From contig JALHOP010000001.1 in assembly GCA_022842935.1 (NCBI GenBank), forward strand, positions 372,001 through 436,000: 64,000 nt of DNA, written 5' to 3'. The position numbers and the translations under genes were made by a program. The notes under the pieces were generated by a model. That model did not search any database. It saw only the letters and a list, made by a program, of their open reading frames with translations, and was not told where the DNA came from. Positions 24,644-33,136 of this stretch are shown here, piece after piece. The DNA is from Myxococcota bacterium. GTDB lineage: Bacteria > Myxococcota > XYA12-FULL-58-9 > JALHOP01. How positions within the stretch are numbered: the first letter of the stretch is position 1; each line of letters begins with the position of its first letter.

Positions 24644-25550
24644 GCGCAGTCATATGCAGTCGCTCGTGACCGAAGTTCAAGCGTCGTTGACCGCGAGCCT
24701 CGAGGCCGTCGACGGAAGTGGCCGTTTTCGGCGGGACGGTTGGTCGCGCGATGGGGGTGGCGGCGGTACCAGCTGCATCCTCCAGGATGGGGCAGTCTTC
24801 GAGAAGGCCGGCGTCAACGTGAGCAGTGTTCACGGTACCCTGACCCCAGAGGCCGCGCGAAGTATGGGGGGAGGAAAACATCTGGGAGACGAGGCACTCG
24901 AGTTCTTCGCCTGTGGCGTTTCGGTCGTCATCCATCCCCACAATCCGATGGCCCCCACCGCTCACTTCAACTACCGCTATCTCGAGCGCGGGCCGGCAGA
25001 GTCGCCTGCTGCCTGGTGGTTTGGTGGGGGCGCTGACCTAACGCCGAGCTATCTCTTCGAGGACGACGCGCGGCACTTTCACCGCGTCCACAAAGAGGTC
25101 TGCGACAAGCACGACCCCGCCTTCTATCCGCGTTTCAAGAAATGGTGCGACGACTACTTTCTCATCACGCACCGAGGTGAGCGTCGCGGTGTCGGCGGCA
25201 TCTTCTTCGATGACCTACGCGACCGTCCGCAAGAGCAGCTCTTCGCGTTCGTCCGCGATTGCGCGCAAGGGTTCGAGCGCTCGTACGTCCCGCTAGTCTC
25301 CTTGCGTAAGGACATGGCGTACAGTGAAGCGCACAAGCGTTGGCAGCAACTGCGACGTGGTCGCTACGCCGAGTTCAATCTCGTTTACGACCGAGGAACC
25401 CTCTTCGGTTTGCGCACCGCTGGCCGTATCGAGAGCATCCTCATGTCGCTGCCGCTGACGGCGCGCTGGGAATACGACGTGCAACTCGCGCCCGGCTCGC
25501 CAGAAGAGCTGCTCACCCGTGCGTTGCGCGAGCCGCGTGATTGGCTCTGA
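24642..25550 (+). CDS. hemF: Oxygen-dependent coproporphyrinogen III oxidase
   Basis: A 302-residue HemF, which oxidatively decarboxylates coproporphyrinogen III to protoporphyrinogen IX, the step directly after HemE. Diagnostic text: AVDGSGRF, DGGGGGTSCILQDGAVFEKAGVNVS, VSVVIHPHNPMAPTAHFNYRY, WWFGGGADLTPSYL and YAEFNLVYDRGTLFGLRTAGR. The ATG at 24642 overlaps the hemE start codon; an ATG at 24654 (residue 5) would avoid this and is also plausible. Presence of the aerobic enzyme implies growth with oxygen. The hemE/hemF pairing on opposite strands suggests joint control of consecutive haem steps. Confidence 0.97.
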   Translation: MRSHMQSLVTEVQASLTASLEAVDGSGRFRRDGWSRDGGGGGTSCILQDGAVFEKAGVNVSSVHGTLTPEAARSMGGGKHLGDEALEFFACGVSVVIHPHNPMAPTAHFNYRYLERGPAESPAAWWFGGGADLTPSYLFEDDARHFHRVHKEVCDKHDPAFYPRFKKWCDDYFLITHRGERRGVGGIFFDDLRDRPQEQLFAFVRDCAQGFERSYVPLVSLRKDMAYSEAHKRWQQLRRGRYAEFNLVYDRGTLFGLRTAGRIESILMSLPLTARWEYDVQLAPGSPEELLTRALREPRDWL

Positions 25551-25680
25551 CCTCGGCGCTTGCCGGTGGTGGCAGATAACGGAGCTTCGGCTCGCCTGCG
25601 CCGGTTGCGTTGCGGTGACATACGCACGTCATCCACGGAGGCAGCAGAACGAACCTGCGTTTGTGCGAAAAAAGCTAACC

Positions 25681-25740
25681 ATGAGATCGAAAAACCATAG
25701 GTTGTTAGAAGAGTTTTGCCGGCTCGTTCTCCGCGGTTAA
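25681..25740 (+). other. Possible 19-codon leader reading frame before the sugar-dehydrogenase lipoprotein
   Basis: ATG 25681 to TAA 25740 encodes MRSKNHRLLEEFCRLVLRG and ends 10 bases before the next gene's start. It lies in an A/T-rich patch (about 25665-25720) that contrasts with the rest of the window and could contain the promoter. No strong ribosome site precedes it. It may be a translated leader, or chance. Confidence 0.25.
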
Positions 25741-25750
25741 CACTTGCGTC

Positions 25751-27904
25751 ATGCGCCTCACTGCAACCCGCGTCGCCTCCCTCATTGCGCTGCTCGCAAG
25801 CTGCACCGGGTCAGTCTCGAAGGATCCGTCTGCTCCATTTCGTCTCATCGTCGTCACCGGCGACGCGCAATCAGCAGTGCGATCTACCGCCGTGCCCGTC
25901 GCTCCCCGCGTGCGTGTGCTGAACGCCGCGGGGGAGAGCATCGCGGGTGTGGACGTGCGCTTCGTGGTGATCGACGGAGGAGGCAGCGCGCTCCCTGAGG
26001 CGCGCGCAACAGACGTTCATGGCGAAGCCCATGTCGATGACTGGCTGCTGGGCCCGCAAGCTGGCAACAATCAACTCCGAGCCGAGGTCGACGGAGTTGC
26101 CCCGGTCGTCTTCTCGGCGACGGCCATCGTCAACCCCAGCGAAATTGGGAGCCCGACGACCACTGGCCTCGTGGAGGGCGACGGACAAAGTGCCCTGGTC
26201 GGCACGCCCGTCGCCATCGCTCCACGTATTCTTGTCACCGACGGCAGCGACAATCCGATTGCAGGCGTTGAGGTGCTGTTCACCGTGATCGAGGGTGCCG
26301 GTATCGTCTCGCCTGCATCGCGCGTTACGGGACCCGATGGAACGGCGGCGCCCGATCAGTGGCTCATGGGCCTTGCCGTTGGCGTGAATCGCCTGCGCGC
26401 CGAGGTTCCGGGGCTCGCTCCGATCTTCTTTCGAGCCAACGCAACACCTGACGCAGCAGGCGCTTTCGTCATTGTCAGCGGCAACAACCAGAACGGGAGC
26501 GTTGGCCAAGCGCTCGGCGAGATGCTGCGCGTGCGCCTCACGACACAGGCGGGCGCCCCGCGCGCCAATCAGTCTGTGACCTTCAGCACGACCAACGGAA
26601 CGGTCGCGCCACTGACCGTCCAGACCAACAGCGCGGGCGAGGCCGCTGCGAGCTGGACACTCGGCGCGACGCAAGGTACGCAGTCCGCGCAGGCGCGCGT
26701 GGATGATCTGCCGGCGCTCACGTTCACGGCCTACGCATTCGGCACGGGCACACCCAACATCAACACGGTGCAAACTGTTGCGACGCTTGGCGGGCGGCCG
26801 TGGGGAATCGGATTCCTGCCGGATGGAACGATGCTGATCACCCTACGTGGTGGCAGCATCGTAGCGTTGCGACGCGATGCCGCGGTCGCCACTGGCTACG
26901 ACCCACAGCCTGTCCAGGTCGCGGCAGCACCGCCTGGCTTCAATGCGCAAACCCAAAGTGGTCATCTCGGCCTCGCCGTCGATCCGAGCTTCGACGTCAA
27001 CGGCTATGTGTTCACCTACGCGTCCATCCAGGGCGCCGGTTCGTCTCAACCCGACAACCGAGTGCTGCGGTGGCGTCGCGTGAGCGCAAGCAACGCGGTC
27101 GGCTTCACCTTACAGCTCGACGCGACGATCTTGAGTGGGATCTCGTGGGGAGACAACGGAGGTCACTCCGGTGGTCGCATCAAGATGGGCACTGACGGCA
27201 TCATCTGGGTTTCGACGGGTGATGTCCGCAATGGCAGTGTGCCGCAGAACGTGGGTGTGCTCGGCGGCAAGGTCTTGCGGATCACGCGCACTGGCGACCC
27301 CGCTCCGGGGAATCCCGACCTGGGGCCTGGCTCGCGCCCGGAGATCTACTTTTACGGAATTCGTAACCCCAATGGCCTGACTCTCTCCGCTGACGGGTCG
27401 ACCGGGTATTTGTGCGAGCACGGTCCGTCGGCACCGCAGGCAGATGAGGTCACCAAGCTATCGGCCGGTGGCAACGGTGGTTGGGATCCCTCCTTCATTC
27501 CGTGCACGACGCCCAGCACGCCCTACTGCGGCACGGGACCACAATGCCCGTGCGAGCAGCCGAGTTGCTACTGCGGCTATAACGGACGACCGACGACGAT
27601 GCAGGTCAACGGCGACGTCGTTGAACCACTTTGGGGCCCGACGGCCGCTGGCATGAGTGGTTGCGACTTCTTGCGTGGAGCACGGTGGCAAGGCTGGGAG
27701 GGCATGCTGATGGTGGGATTCCTGGCTGGCGAGCGCCTCGCGGCGATTCGCATCAACGGGACGGAGACTGGCACGAGCCAGGTCGTCGACCCGGCGCGGA
27801 ATGTCGGGCTTCGTGTTCGCGAAGTCATCAGCGGGCCCGACGAGGCCGTCTACTTGGCCGAAGACGAGTCGAATGGTCGCATCTTGCGCATTCAGCCGCA
27901 GTGA
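25751..27904 (+). CDS. Lipoprotein with Ig-like repeats and PQQ-type sugar dehydrogenase beta-propeller
   Basis: A 717-residue surface or periplasmic protein. MRLTATRVASLIALLASC is a lipoprotein signal (Cys18). Three Ig-like Big_1-type repeats occupy about 30-335; each contains a VxPRVxVxxxxGxxIAGVxVxFxVIxGxG block and ends with a NxLRAEVxGxAPxxF line. From about 345 the glucose/sorbosone dehydrogenase (GSDH) propeller begins: GGRPWGIGFLPDGTMLIT, SGHLGLAVDPSFD, WGDNGGHSGGRIKMGTDG, YGIRNPNGLTLSADG, and a closing VREVISGPDEAVYLAEDE. A cysteine-rich insert (about 577-600) is likely disulfide-bonded. GSDH proteins oxidise sugars with PQQ and pass electrons to a membrane acceptor; PQQ use is inferred. 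Start chosen for the signal peptide. Confidence 0.87.
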   Translation: MRLTATRVASLIALLASCTGSVSKDPSAPFRLIVVTGDAQSAVRSTAVPVAPRVRVLNAAGESIAGVDVRFVVIDGGGSALPEARATDVHGEAHVDDWLLGPQAGNNQLRAEVDGVAPVVFSATAIVNPSEIGSPTTTGLVEGDGQSALVGTPVAIAPRILVTDGSDNPIAGVEVLFTVIEGAGIVSPASRVTGPDGTAAPDQWLMGLAVGVNRLRAEVPGLAPIFFRANATPDAAGAFVIVSGNNQNGSVGQALGEMLRVRLTTQAGAPRANQSVTFSTTNGTVAPLTVQTNSAGEAAASWTLGATQGTQSAQARVDDLPALTFTAYAFGTGTPNINTVQTVATLGGRPWGIGFLPDGTMLITLRGGSIVALRRDAAVATGYDPQPVQVAAAPPGFNAQTQSGHLGLAVDPSFDVNGYVFTYASIQGAGSSQPDNRVLRWRRVSASNAVGFTLQLDATILSGISWGDNGGHSGGRIKMGTDGIIWVSTGDVRNGSVPQNVGVLGGKVLRITRTGDPAPGNPDLGPGSRPEIYFYGIRNPNGLTLSADGSTGYLCEHGPSAPQADEVTKLSAGGNGGWDPSFIPCTTPSTPYCGTGPQCPCEQPSCYCGYNGRPTTMQVNGDVVEPLWGPTAAGMSGCDFLRGARWQGWEGMLMVGFLAGERLAAIRINGTETGTSQVVDPARNVGLRVREVISGPDEAVYLAEDESNGRILRIQPQ

Positions 27905-27948
27905 AGGCCCACGGACCGTGACCGTAAGGTCGCGCGGCTTGAGATCGA

Positions 27949-28713
27949 ATGAATCCTTTCTTCTTCGGCACACGTGAAAAACAGCTCTACGGAGTGCATC
28001 ACGCGCCACGCGCGATGACGCGTGATGTGGCGGTGTTGCTGTGCAACGCTGGTCCTCAAGAGTACATGGCTACCCACTGGGCCATGCGCCGGCTGGCCAA
28101 CCTGCTTACGCAGCGCGGCCATCACGTGCTGCGTTTCGACTACCTCGGCACCGGCGACTCGGCCGGAAATCAGAACGGGCTCACGCTCGACACCTGGCGT
28201 GAGAACATCGTGCTTTCCTCGCGCGAGCTGCGCGACTTGTCAGGGGCGAGCAGAGTGCACGTGGTCGGACTACGACTTGGCGCCGCTCTCGCGGCACAGG
28301 CAACCACGTGCGGACTCGATGTCGAAGATCTTGTCCTGTGGGAGCCGGTCGTCCGAGGTCCAGACTACGTCAACGAGCTTCGGGTTCTGGCGCTGCGCAA
28401 GTTTGCCCGCTTACTCTACTATGACGGCGCGCGCGACGACGAGCTTGCAGGCGAGCCGTTTCCACCCGCGATGGCGGAAGAGACCGCGATGCTTGATCTG
28501 TTTGGCGGCGTCCCTCGCGCTAGGCGCGTGCTCGTTTTTTCTTCACGAGAAAAGCCACTTCATCGCGAGCTCGTCTCGCACATCAACGCGCGTGGGGGCC
28601 GGGCGGAGCACGCGACGCTCGCAGAAACGGGAGACAACGACGCCCGAGTAGATGGCGCAATGCTCTCGTCCTCCGTCGTCCACGCCATTGCAGAAAGTCT
28701 CGCGCGTCCATGA
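27949..28713 (+). CDS. Alpha/beta hydrolase-fold protein with Arg at the nucleophile position (exosortase-associated hydrolase 2-like)
   Basis: A 254-residue alpha/beta hydrolase fold: LLCNAGPQEYM, then HHVLRFDYLGTGDSAG (the oxyanion/RFDYxGxGDS motif) and VHVVGLRLGAALAA. In ordinary members the nucleophile elbow is GxSxG; here it is G107-L-R109-L-G, so the catalytic Ser is absent. GLRLGA is, to my recollection, the typical elbow of hydrolase 2 of exosortase A loci, where it is found beside a second hydrolase. The next gene is such a second hydrolase, with a 4-bp ATGA overlap, followed by an NRPS. Likely a binding or editing role on carrier-bound acyl groups, but this is inference. Confidence 0.75.
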   Translation: MNPFFFGTREKQLYGVHHAPRAMTRDVAVLLCNAGPQEYMATHWAMRRLANLLTQRGHHVLRFDYLGTGDSAGNQNGLTLDTWRENIVLSSRELRDLSGASRVHVVGLRLGAALAAQATTCGLDVEDLVLWEPVVRGPDYVNELRVLALRKFARLLYYDGARDDELAGEPFPPAMAEETAMLDLFGGVPRARRVLVFSSREKPLHRELVSHINARGGRAEHATLAETGDNDARVDGAMLSSSVVHAIAESLARP

Positions 28714-29621
28714 ATACGCAACATCTCCCGGTAGTCAGCAGCGATTCGGTAGCATCGGGAACCATCTATATCGAACGTGCTGTGCGCTTCGGCGCACACG
28801 GCGGACTCGTCGGCGTGCTGACTGAACCCGAGCGTCTCGTCGATAATGCGCCCGTCGTTCTAGTCGCGAACGTTGGACTCAATCACCATGTGGGTCCGCA
28901 CCGGCTGTGGGTCGACCTCGCGCGCAACTTGGCGGAACGTGGTTTTGCCACACTGCGCTTCGACTCAGCGGGCCTCGGCGACAGCGAACCACGTCGCGAG
29001 ACAGTTCCAGACATCGAGCGCGCCTGTCTGGACTTGCAAGATGCGATGGACCTCGGGCGTAAACAGCTCGCTGCGACGCGTTTCGTGCTCATCGCGCTTT
29101 GCTCGGGTGTCGACAGCGCTCACCGTGTCGCCCTCCGCGCCTCCCAAGTGGTCGGTGCGGCGTTCATCGACGGCTACTCGCACCGAACGCCGGGGTTCTA
29201 CTTTAGGCACTACATGCTGCGTCCGCTCCAGTGGACGCGTTGGCGACGCTTCGTCCGACGTCGATGGGTGCAGCGCACCACCGGGACAGTCTCGCGGGGT
29301 GCCGAGGAAGGTGAAGCGATTTTCGAACGTCATTATCCAAGCGTAGAGCAGTTACGTAGCGATTTTGATGTCATGCTCGCGCGCAATAAGCGGCTGTTCT
29401 TCGCCTACACAGGCGAGCTCGACGTCAGCTTCAACGCGCGCCGTCAGTTCTACGAAATGTTTCCGCGCCTCGCGGGGCAGGCGGGGTGCGAGATCGAGTA
29501 CTACGCCAAAGCAGATCATGTCTTTTCTTTTGCGAACGACCGCCAAACGCTGGTCGCGCGCCTTTGTTGCTGGATGGAGAGCGGCTTTGGAGAGTCGCCA
29601 CCACTGAACCAACTCCGTTAG
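28710..29621 (+). CDS. Alpha/beta hydrolase-fold protein with Cys at the nucleophile position (exosortase-associated hydrolase 1-like)
   Basis: A 303-residue partner of the preceding gene (ATGA overlap). It has VVLVANVGLNHHVGPHRLWVDLARNLAERG, RFDSAGLGDSEPR, and the elbow IALCSGVDSA, placing Cys131 where Ser is usual; Ser132 is adjacent. A late His is in AKADHVFSF and could complete a triad. Cys-nucleophile hydrolases exist (for example dienelactone hydrolase), so thioesterase activity is plausible. The 3' end overlaps the start of the NRPS frame by roughly 50 bp, implying coupled translation. The Arg-type and Cys-type pair resembles hydrolase pairs of exosortase A loci, although no exosortase is in this window. 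Confidence 0.75.
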   Translation: MNTQHLPVVSSDSVASGTIYIERAVRFGAHGGLVGVLTEPERLVDNAPVVLVANVGLNHHVGPHRLWVDLARNLAERGFATLRFDSAGLGDSEPRRETVPDIERACLDLQDAMDLGRKQLAATRFVLIALCSGVDSAHRVALRASQVVGAAFIDGYSHRTPGFYFRHYMLRPLQWTRWRRFVRRRWVQRTTGTVSRGAEEGEAIFERHYPSVEQLRSDFDVMLARNKRLFFAYTGELDVSFNARRQFYEMFPRLAGQAGCEIEYYAKADHVFSFANDRQTLVARLCCWMESGFGESPPLNQLR

Positions 29622-32600
29622 CGCCCCGTACCAAGGGCTGGGAGGCGATCATTCGCGTCGAGGAAGTTGATTTCGATCCGTTCGCCGATGGCGAAATCTC
29701 CGTCACGGGTCAGTGTACTGCTGCGCAGCGCGAGATCTTCGCGGCGGCGGCCCTTGGCGACGGAGCATCGTGCGCCTTCAATGAGTCGGTTCGTTTGCGT
29801 CTCGATGGGGCGTTGGACGTCGCCGTCTTGACGAACGCCTTGCGTGACCTCGTCGCACGACATGAGTCACTGCGCATGACGTTCTCGAACGACGGGCGTA
29901 CCTTTGTCGTCGCCCGCTCTATTGCGGTGAAATGCCCGGTCGTTTCGCTCGCGAGCGTTGAGGATCTCGAGGCCATCGTGACGGACGAGGTCAGCACACC
30001 GTTCGACCTCGTCAGTGGACCGCTGGTGCGTTTCGTTCTGGCGCGCCTCGATACAAGTTCGCACGTCCTGGTGATCACTGCGCACCACATCGTCTGCGAC
30101 GGATGGTCGTTTGGAGTTCTCGTTCGCGACCTCGCGTGCCTCTACAAAGCCCATGTCTCCGGTCAGAGCCATGAAGCACCGGCTGCGCGCTTCAGCGACT
30201 TCGCGCAGGCTGAGGAGATCTACGCGTCGACGCCGGAGTACGCTGAGGATGAACGTTATTGGGTTGCGAAGTTCTCGCAGCTGCCCGAGGCGCTCGAATT
30301 GCCGCTCGACAGACCTCGCCCCAACGAGCGCACATATGCATCAGCTCGACTCGACTACGCGCTGCCCAGCGACGCCGTCGATGCCGCGCGCAAGCTAGGC
30401 GCGGCCGAACACGCCTCCCTATTCACCACAATGCTTGCCGCCTTCTCGGCGCTCGTCCATCGACTCAGCGGCAACGAGGACGTCGTCGTACTCATCCCGA
30501 GCGCTGGACAGGCAACGAGCGGCTTTTCGGAGCTCGTTGGTCATTGCGTTAGTGCCCTGCCTATTCGGCTCGCCGTACGCAGCGCCGACGCCATGAGCGA
30601 TCTCTTGAAGCGGACGCGAAGCGCCATGCTCGACGCAATCGAGCATCGTCACCTTACCTACGGCGCTCTAGTGCAGAAGCTCGGAGGACAGCGCGAACCG
30701 AGTCGGAAGCCTTTGGTCTCCGTGGTCTTCAACCTCGAACAGACGGTGGAGAGTGAGCGCATCGGCATGGGGCCGGTGCGAACGACGTTCTCGAGCAACG
30801 CGCGTCGATTCGAGAGTTTCGACCTCTTCGTCAATGCGAGCGAACTGCGCGGCGCAGTTACTCTTGAAGTGCAATACGCGACCGAGATGCTTGACGCCCC
30901 GACCGTGCGCACGTGGTTGGACGCGTACGTCGAGCTGCTCCGTTGCTGGGCTGGTGATCATCATCGAGCGGTTGGACGTGTGGCGCTTGGCGCGGTGCAC
31001 CGCAACGTCCACAGCGTGCGTCAGCGCCCACGCGTCACAGCCCACTCCCTCGTCTTCGAGCAAGCACGTCGTACGCCAGACGCGGTTGCGATTGAACAGG
31101 GGACAGAGCGCGTGACGTACATGCAGCTCGCAAGGCAAGCGCGGGCCGTCGCGGAGGCGCTTGCGCGCGTTGGAGTGACGCCCGGTGCAGCAGTGGCAGT
31201 GCATCTCGAGCGAACCCCACGGCTCCCGATCGCACTTCTGGCGGTGCTCGAGGCTGGCGGCTGTTACGTCGCGCTGGACGCAACTGTGCCACCCGAGCGG
31301 CTCCGCTTCATGATCGATGACGTCGGCGCGCGTGTCGTGGTCACCGAAACATCACTCGCGGGCACATTCGGCGATTCGTCCCTCGTCTCGATCGCAATCG
31401 ACAAGATACTCGCCGCTCTGCCTGCCACGGCGGACGAGGTGACATCGATGTCGCTCGGAGACCCCGAGTCAGTGGCCTTCGTTGTGTATACGAGCGGCTC
31501 TACGGGCAAGCCGAAAGGCGTGAGCCTTACCCACCAAGGTCTCGTCAACTGCTTGCTCGGCATGCGCGAGACCCTGGATGTTTCCGAGAGCGATACAGTC
31601 CTCGGCACGGCAACGCTCGCTTTCGACATGGGTACCGCCGATGTATTCCTGCCGCTCATCGTTGGCGCGCGTCTGGTGATTGCCACCGATGAGCAGGGCT
31701 CCGACGGCCAAGCGCTAGCGGAGCTCATCGAGGCTCACGACGTCTCGTTCATGCAAGCTACGCCGTCACGTTGGCGGCTCGTCGTGGGGTCGCGCTGGCG
31801 CGGAAGCGGCAAGCTGAAAGCGGTGGCAGGCGGCGAGGTCCTCACCGCCGAGCTCGCCGAGGCCATCAACGCCAAGAGCTGCGCGCTTTGGAACGGCTAT
31901 GGTCCCACCGAGACATCAATATACGCTACATTCTCCCGCGTGCCGCGCGGCGAGACGCGCATCGGCCTCGGCGAACCCATCCCCAATACATCGCTATTCG
32001 TCGTCGACCGCTATGACGAACCTGTCTTACCGGGCGTGATTGGCGAACTCTGCATCGGCGGTCTAGGGGTTGCACGCGGCTACATCAATCGACCCGAGCG
32101 CAACGCCGCGCGCTTTGGCATGCTCGGTGGCGAACGCATTTATCGATCGGGTGACCTGGTGCGGTGGCATGCCAACGGCTTCCTTGAGTTCGTCGGGCGC
32201 GCCGATACGCAGGTTAAGCTGCGCGGCTTCCGCGTCGAGCTGGCGGAGATTGAGACCGCGTTGCGAACACATGTCGCTATAGCGGATGTTGCTGTGTCGA
32301 CCTATGCGCGAGCGGAGCACGACACGCAGCTTGTCGCATACGTCGTTGGGCGGCCTGACGTGTCGTGGAGCGAGAGCGAGCTGCGTAAACATGTTCGCGC
32401 GATACTCCCGAGCTACATGGTGCCGCACGCGTTCAAGCGCTTGGATGCGTTGCCATTCACAACGTCCGGCAAAGTGGATCGCAAGCTATTGCCGGTTCCC
32501 GAGCCCGATACCGCTGTCTCCGGTCACGTTGCCGAGGTGGCGCAAACACCAACAGAAAAAGCGGTCGCATCTGCCTATAGCGAAGCATTGGGCGGCCTAC

Positions 32601-32830
32601 CCGTCGGCCTGCACGATAACTTCTTCGACCTCGGTGGCCATTCGCTCGCCTGTGTGAAGGTCGTCGCAACCATAGAGAAAGCGACGGGTAAGCGCCTGAG
32701 TGCTCGGCTCGTGCTTCGCGACTCGGTGCAGCAGGTGGCAGCCTACCTCGATGCATCACCATCACCGGTCGACGAGAGTCCGCGGCCGTCGCTAAGCGAG
32801 CGCATCTATTCGCGGTTGTTCAAGCGCTGA
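29564..32830 (+). CDS. Single-module NRPS: condensation - adenylation - carrier protein, no thioesterase
   Basis: About 1088 residues. The condensation domain (about 45-470) has AAQREIFAAA and HHIVCDG (174-180), the catalytic HHxxxDG. Adenylation (about 505-1000) has YTSGSTGKPKGV, NGYGPTETSIYATF, GELCIGGLGVARGY, YRSGDLVRW and FTTSGKVDRKLL with the acyl-adenylate Lys. The carrier domain has DNFFDLGGHSLACVKV with phosphopantetheine Ser1027; a short tail ends the protein. By eye the specificity code is D-M-A-Q-V-G-G-I-Y-K, not matched to a known amino acid. The start is uncertain: no ATG or GTG precedes the C domain after the hydrolase stop, and TTG 29564 or 29567 inside the upstream gene is my best guess. 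Release probably needs a trans-acting enzyme. Confidence 0.87.
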   Translation: MLLDGERLWRVATTEPTPLAPRTKGWEAIIRVEEVDFDPFADGEISVTGQCTAAQREIFAAAALGDGASCAFNESVRLRLDGALDVAVLTNALRDLVARHESLRMTFSNDGRTFVVARSIAVKCPVVSLASVEDLEAIVTDEVSTPFDLVSGPLVRFVLARLDTSSHVLVITAHHIVCDGWSFGVLVRDLACLYKAHVSGQSHEAPAARFSDFAQAEEIYASTPEYAEDERYWVAKFSQLPEALELPLDRPRPNERTYASARLDYALPSDAVDAARKLGAAEHASLFTTMLAAFSALVHRLSGNEDVVVLIPSAGQATSGFSELVGHCVSALPIRLAVRSADAMSDLLKRTRSAMLDAIEHRHLTYGALVQKLGGQREPSRKPLVSVVFNLEQTVESERIGMGPVRTTFSSNARRFESFDLFVNASELRGAVTLEVQYATEMLDAPTVRTWLDAYVELLRCWAGDHHRAVGRVALGAVHRNVHSVRQRPRVTAHSLVFEQARRTPDAVAIEQGTERVTYMQLARQARAVAEALARVGVTPGAAVAVHLERTPRLPIALLAVLEAGGCYVALDATVPPERLRFMIDDVGARVVVTETSLAGTFGDSSLVSIAIDKILAALPATADEVTSMSLGDPESVAFVVYTSGSTGKPKGVSLTHQGLVNCLLGMRETLDVSESDTVLGTATLAFDMGTADVFLPLIVGARLVIATDEQGSDGQALAELIEAHDVSFMQATPSRWRLVVGSRWRGSGKLKAVAGGEVLTAELAEAINAKSCALWNGYGPTETSIYATFSRVPRGETRIGLGEPIPNTSLFVVDRYDEPVLPGVIGELCIGGLGVARGYINRPERNAARFGMLGGERIYRSGDLVRWHANGFLEFVGRADTQVKLRGFRVELAEIETALRTHVAIADVAVSTYARAEHDTQLVAYVVGRPDVSWSESELRKHVRAILPSYMVPHAFKRLDALPFTTSGKVDRKLLPVPEPDTAVSGHVAEVAQTPTEKAVASAYSEALGGLPVGLHDNFFDLGGHSLACVKVVATIEKATGKRLSARLVLRDSVQQVAAYLDASPSPVDESPRPSLSERIYSRLFKR

Positions 32831-32856
32831 TCCAAGCGCGCAGTAAGCGATCGAGA

Positions 32857-32953
32857 ACCAAGATCGACCAAAACCAAAACCAAGATCGACCAGAAACCAA
32901 GATCGACCAGGAACCTACCTCGAGACCAAGATCGACCAGGAACCTACCTCGAG
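32857..32953. repeat. Left repeat array flanking the RAYT transposase
   Basis: Four copies of ACCAAGATCGACCA start at 32857, 32879, 32896 and 32925. The last two belong to a perfect 29-base tandem repeat (32896-32924 and 32925-32953), each unit being ACCAAGATCGACCAGGAAC followed by CTACCTCGAG. Degenerate copies continue to about 33000 (TGGTCGACCAGAGG, CTACCTCGTACCTCG). It lies just 26 bp after the NRPS stop. The core AGATCGACCAGGAAC recurs, reverse-complemented, in the array on the other side of the transposase gene. The rest of the 303-bp gap (about 33000-33136) holds nothing else I can identify. Confidence 0.9.
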
Positions 32954-33136
32954 ACGTTGATCCGAGACGTTGGTCGACCAGAGGCGGTGATCTACCTCGT
33001 ACCTCGCCTGCGTAGCTCGAGCGTCATTCTCGCGTCGCGAATTGGCGCATCCACCCTGACTGGATAGCGCAAGACGCCTCCGCCCGCCCATCGGCGCCCA
33101 CCGCTGCGGCACGGTCGGTGCATTCCCCCGTGGTGC

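Noticed and set aside
29486-29620. NRPS start at GTG 29486
   Set aside because: This would overlap the upstream hydrolase by 136 bp and add residues with no NRPS similarity (RDRVLRQSRSCLFFCERP); later TTG codons are preferred.
27949-29621. Exosortase (XrtA) locus
   Set aside because: The two hydrolases resemble those in such loci, but no exosortase, PEP-CTERM protein or glycan polymerisation gene is in the window, so only a resemblance is claimed.
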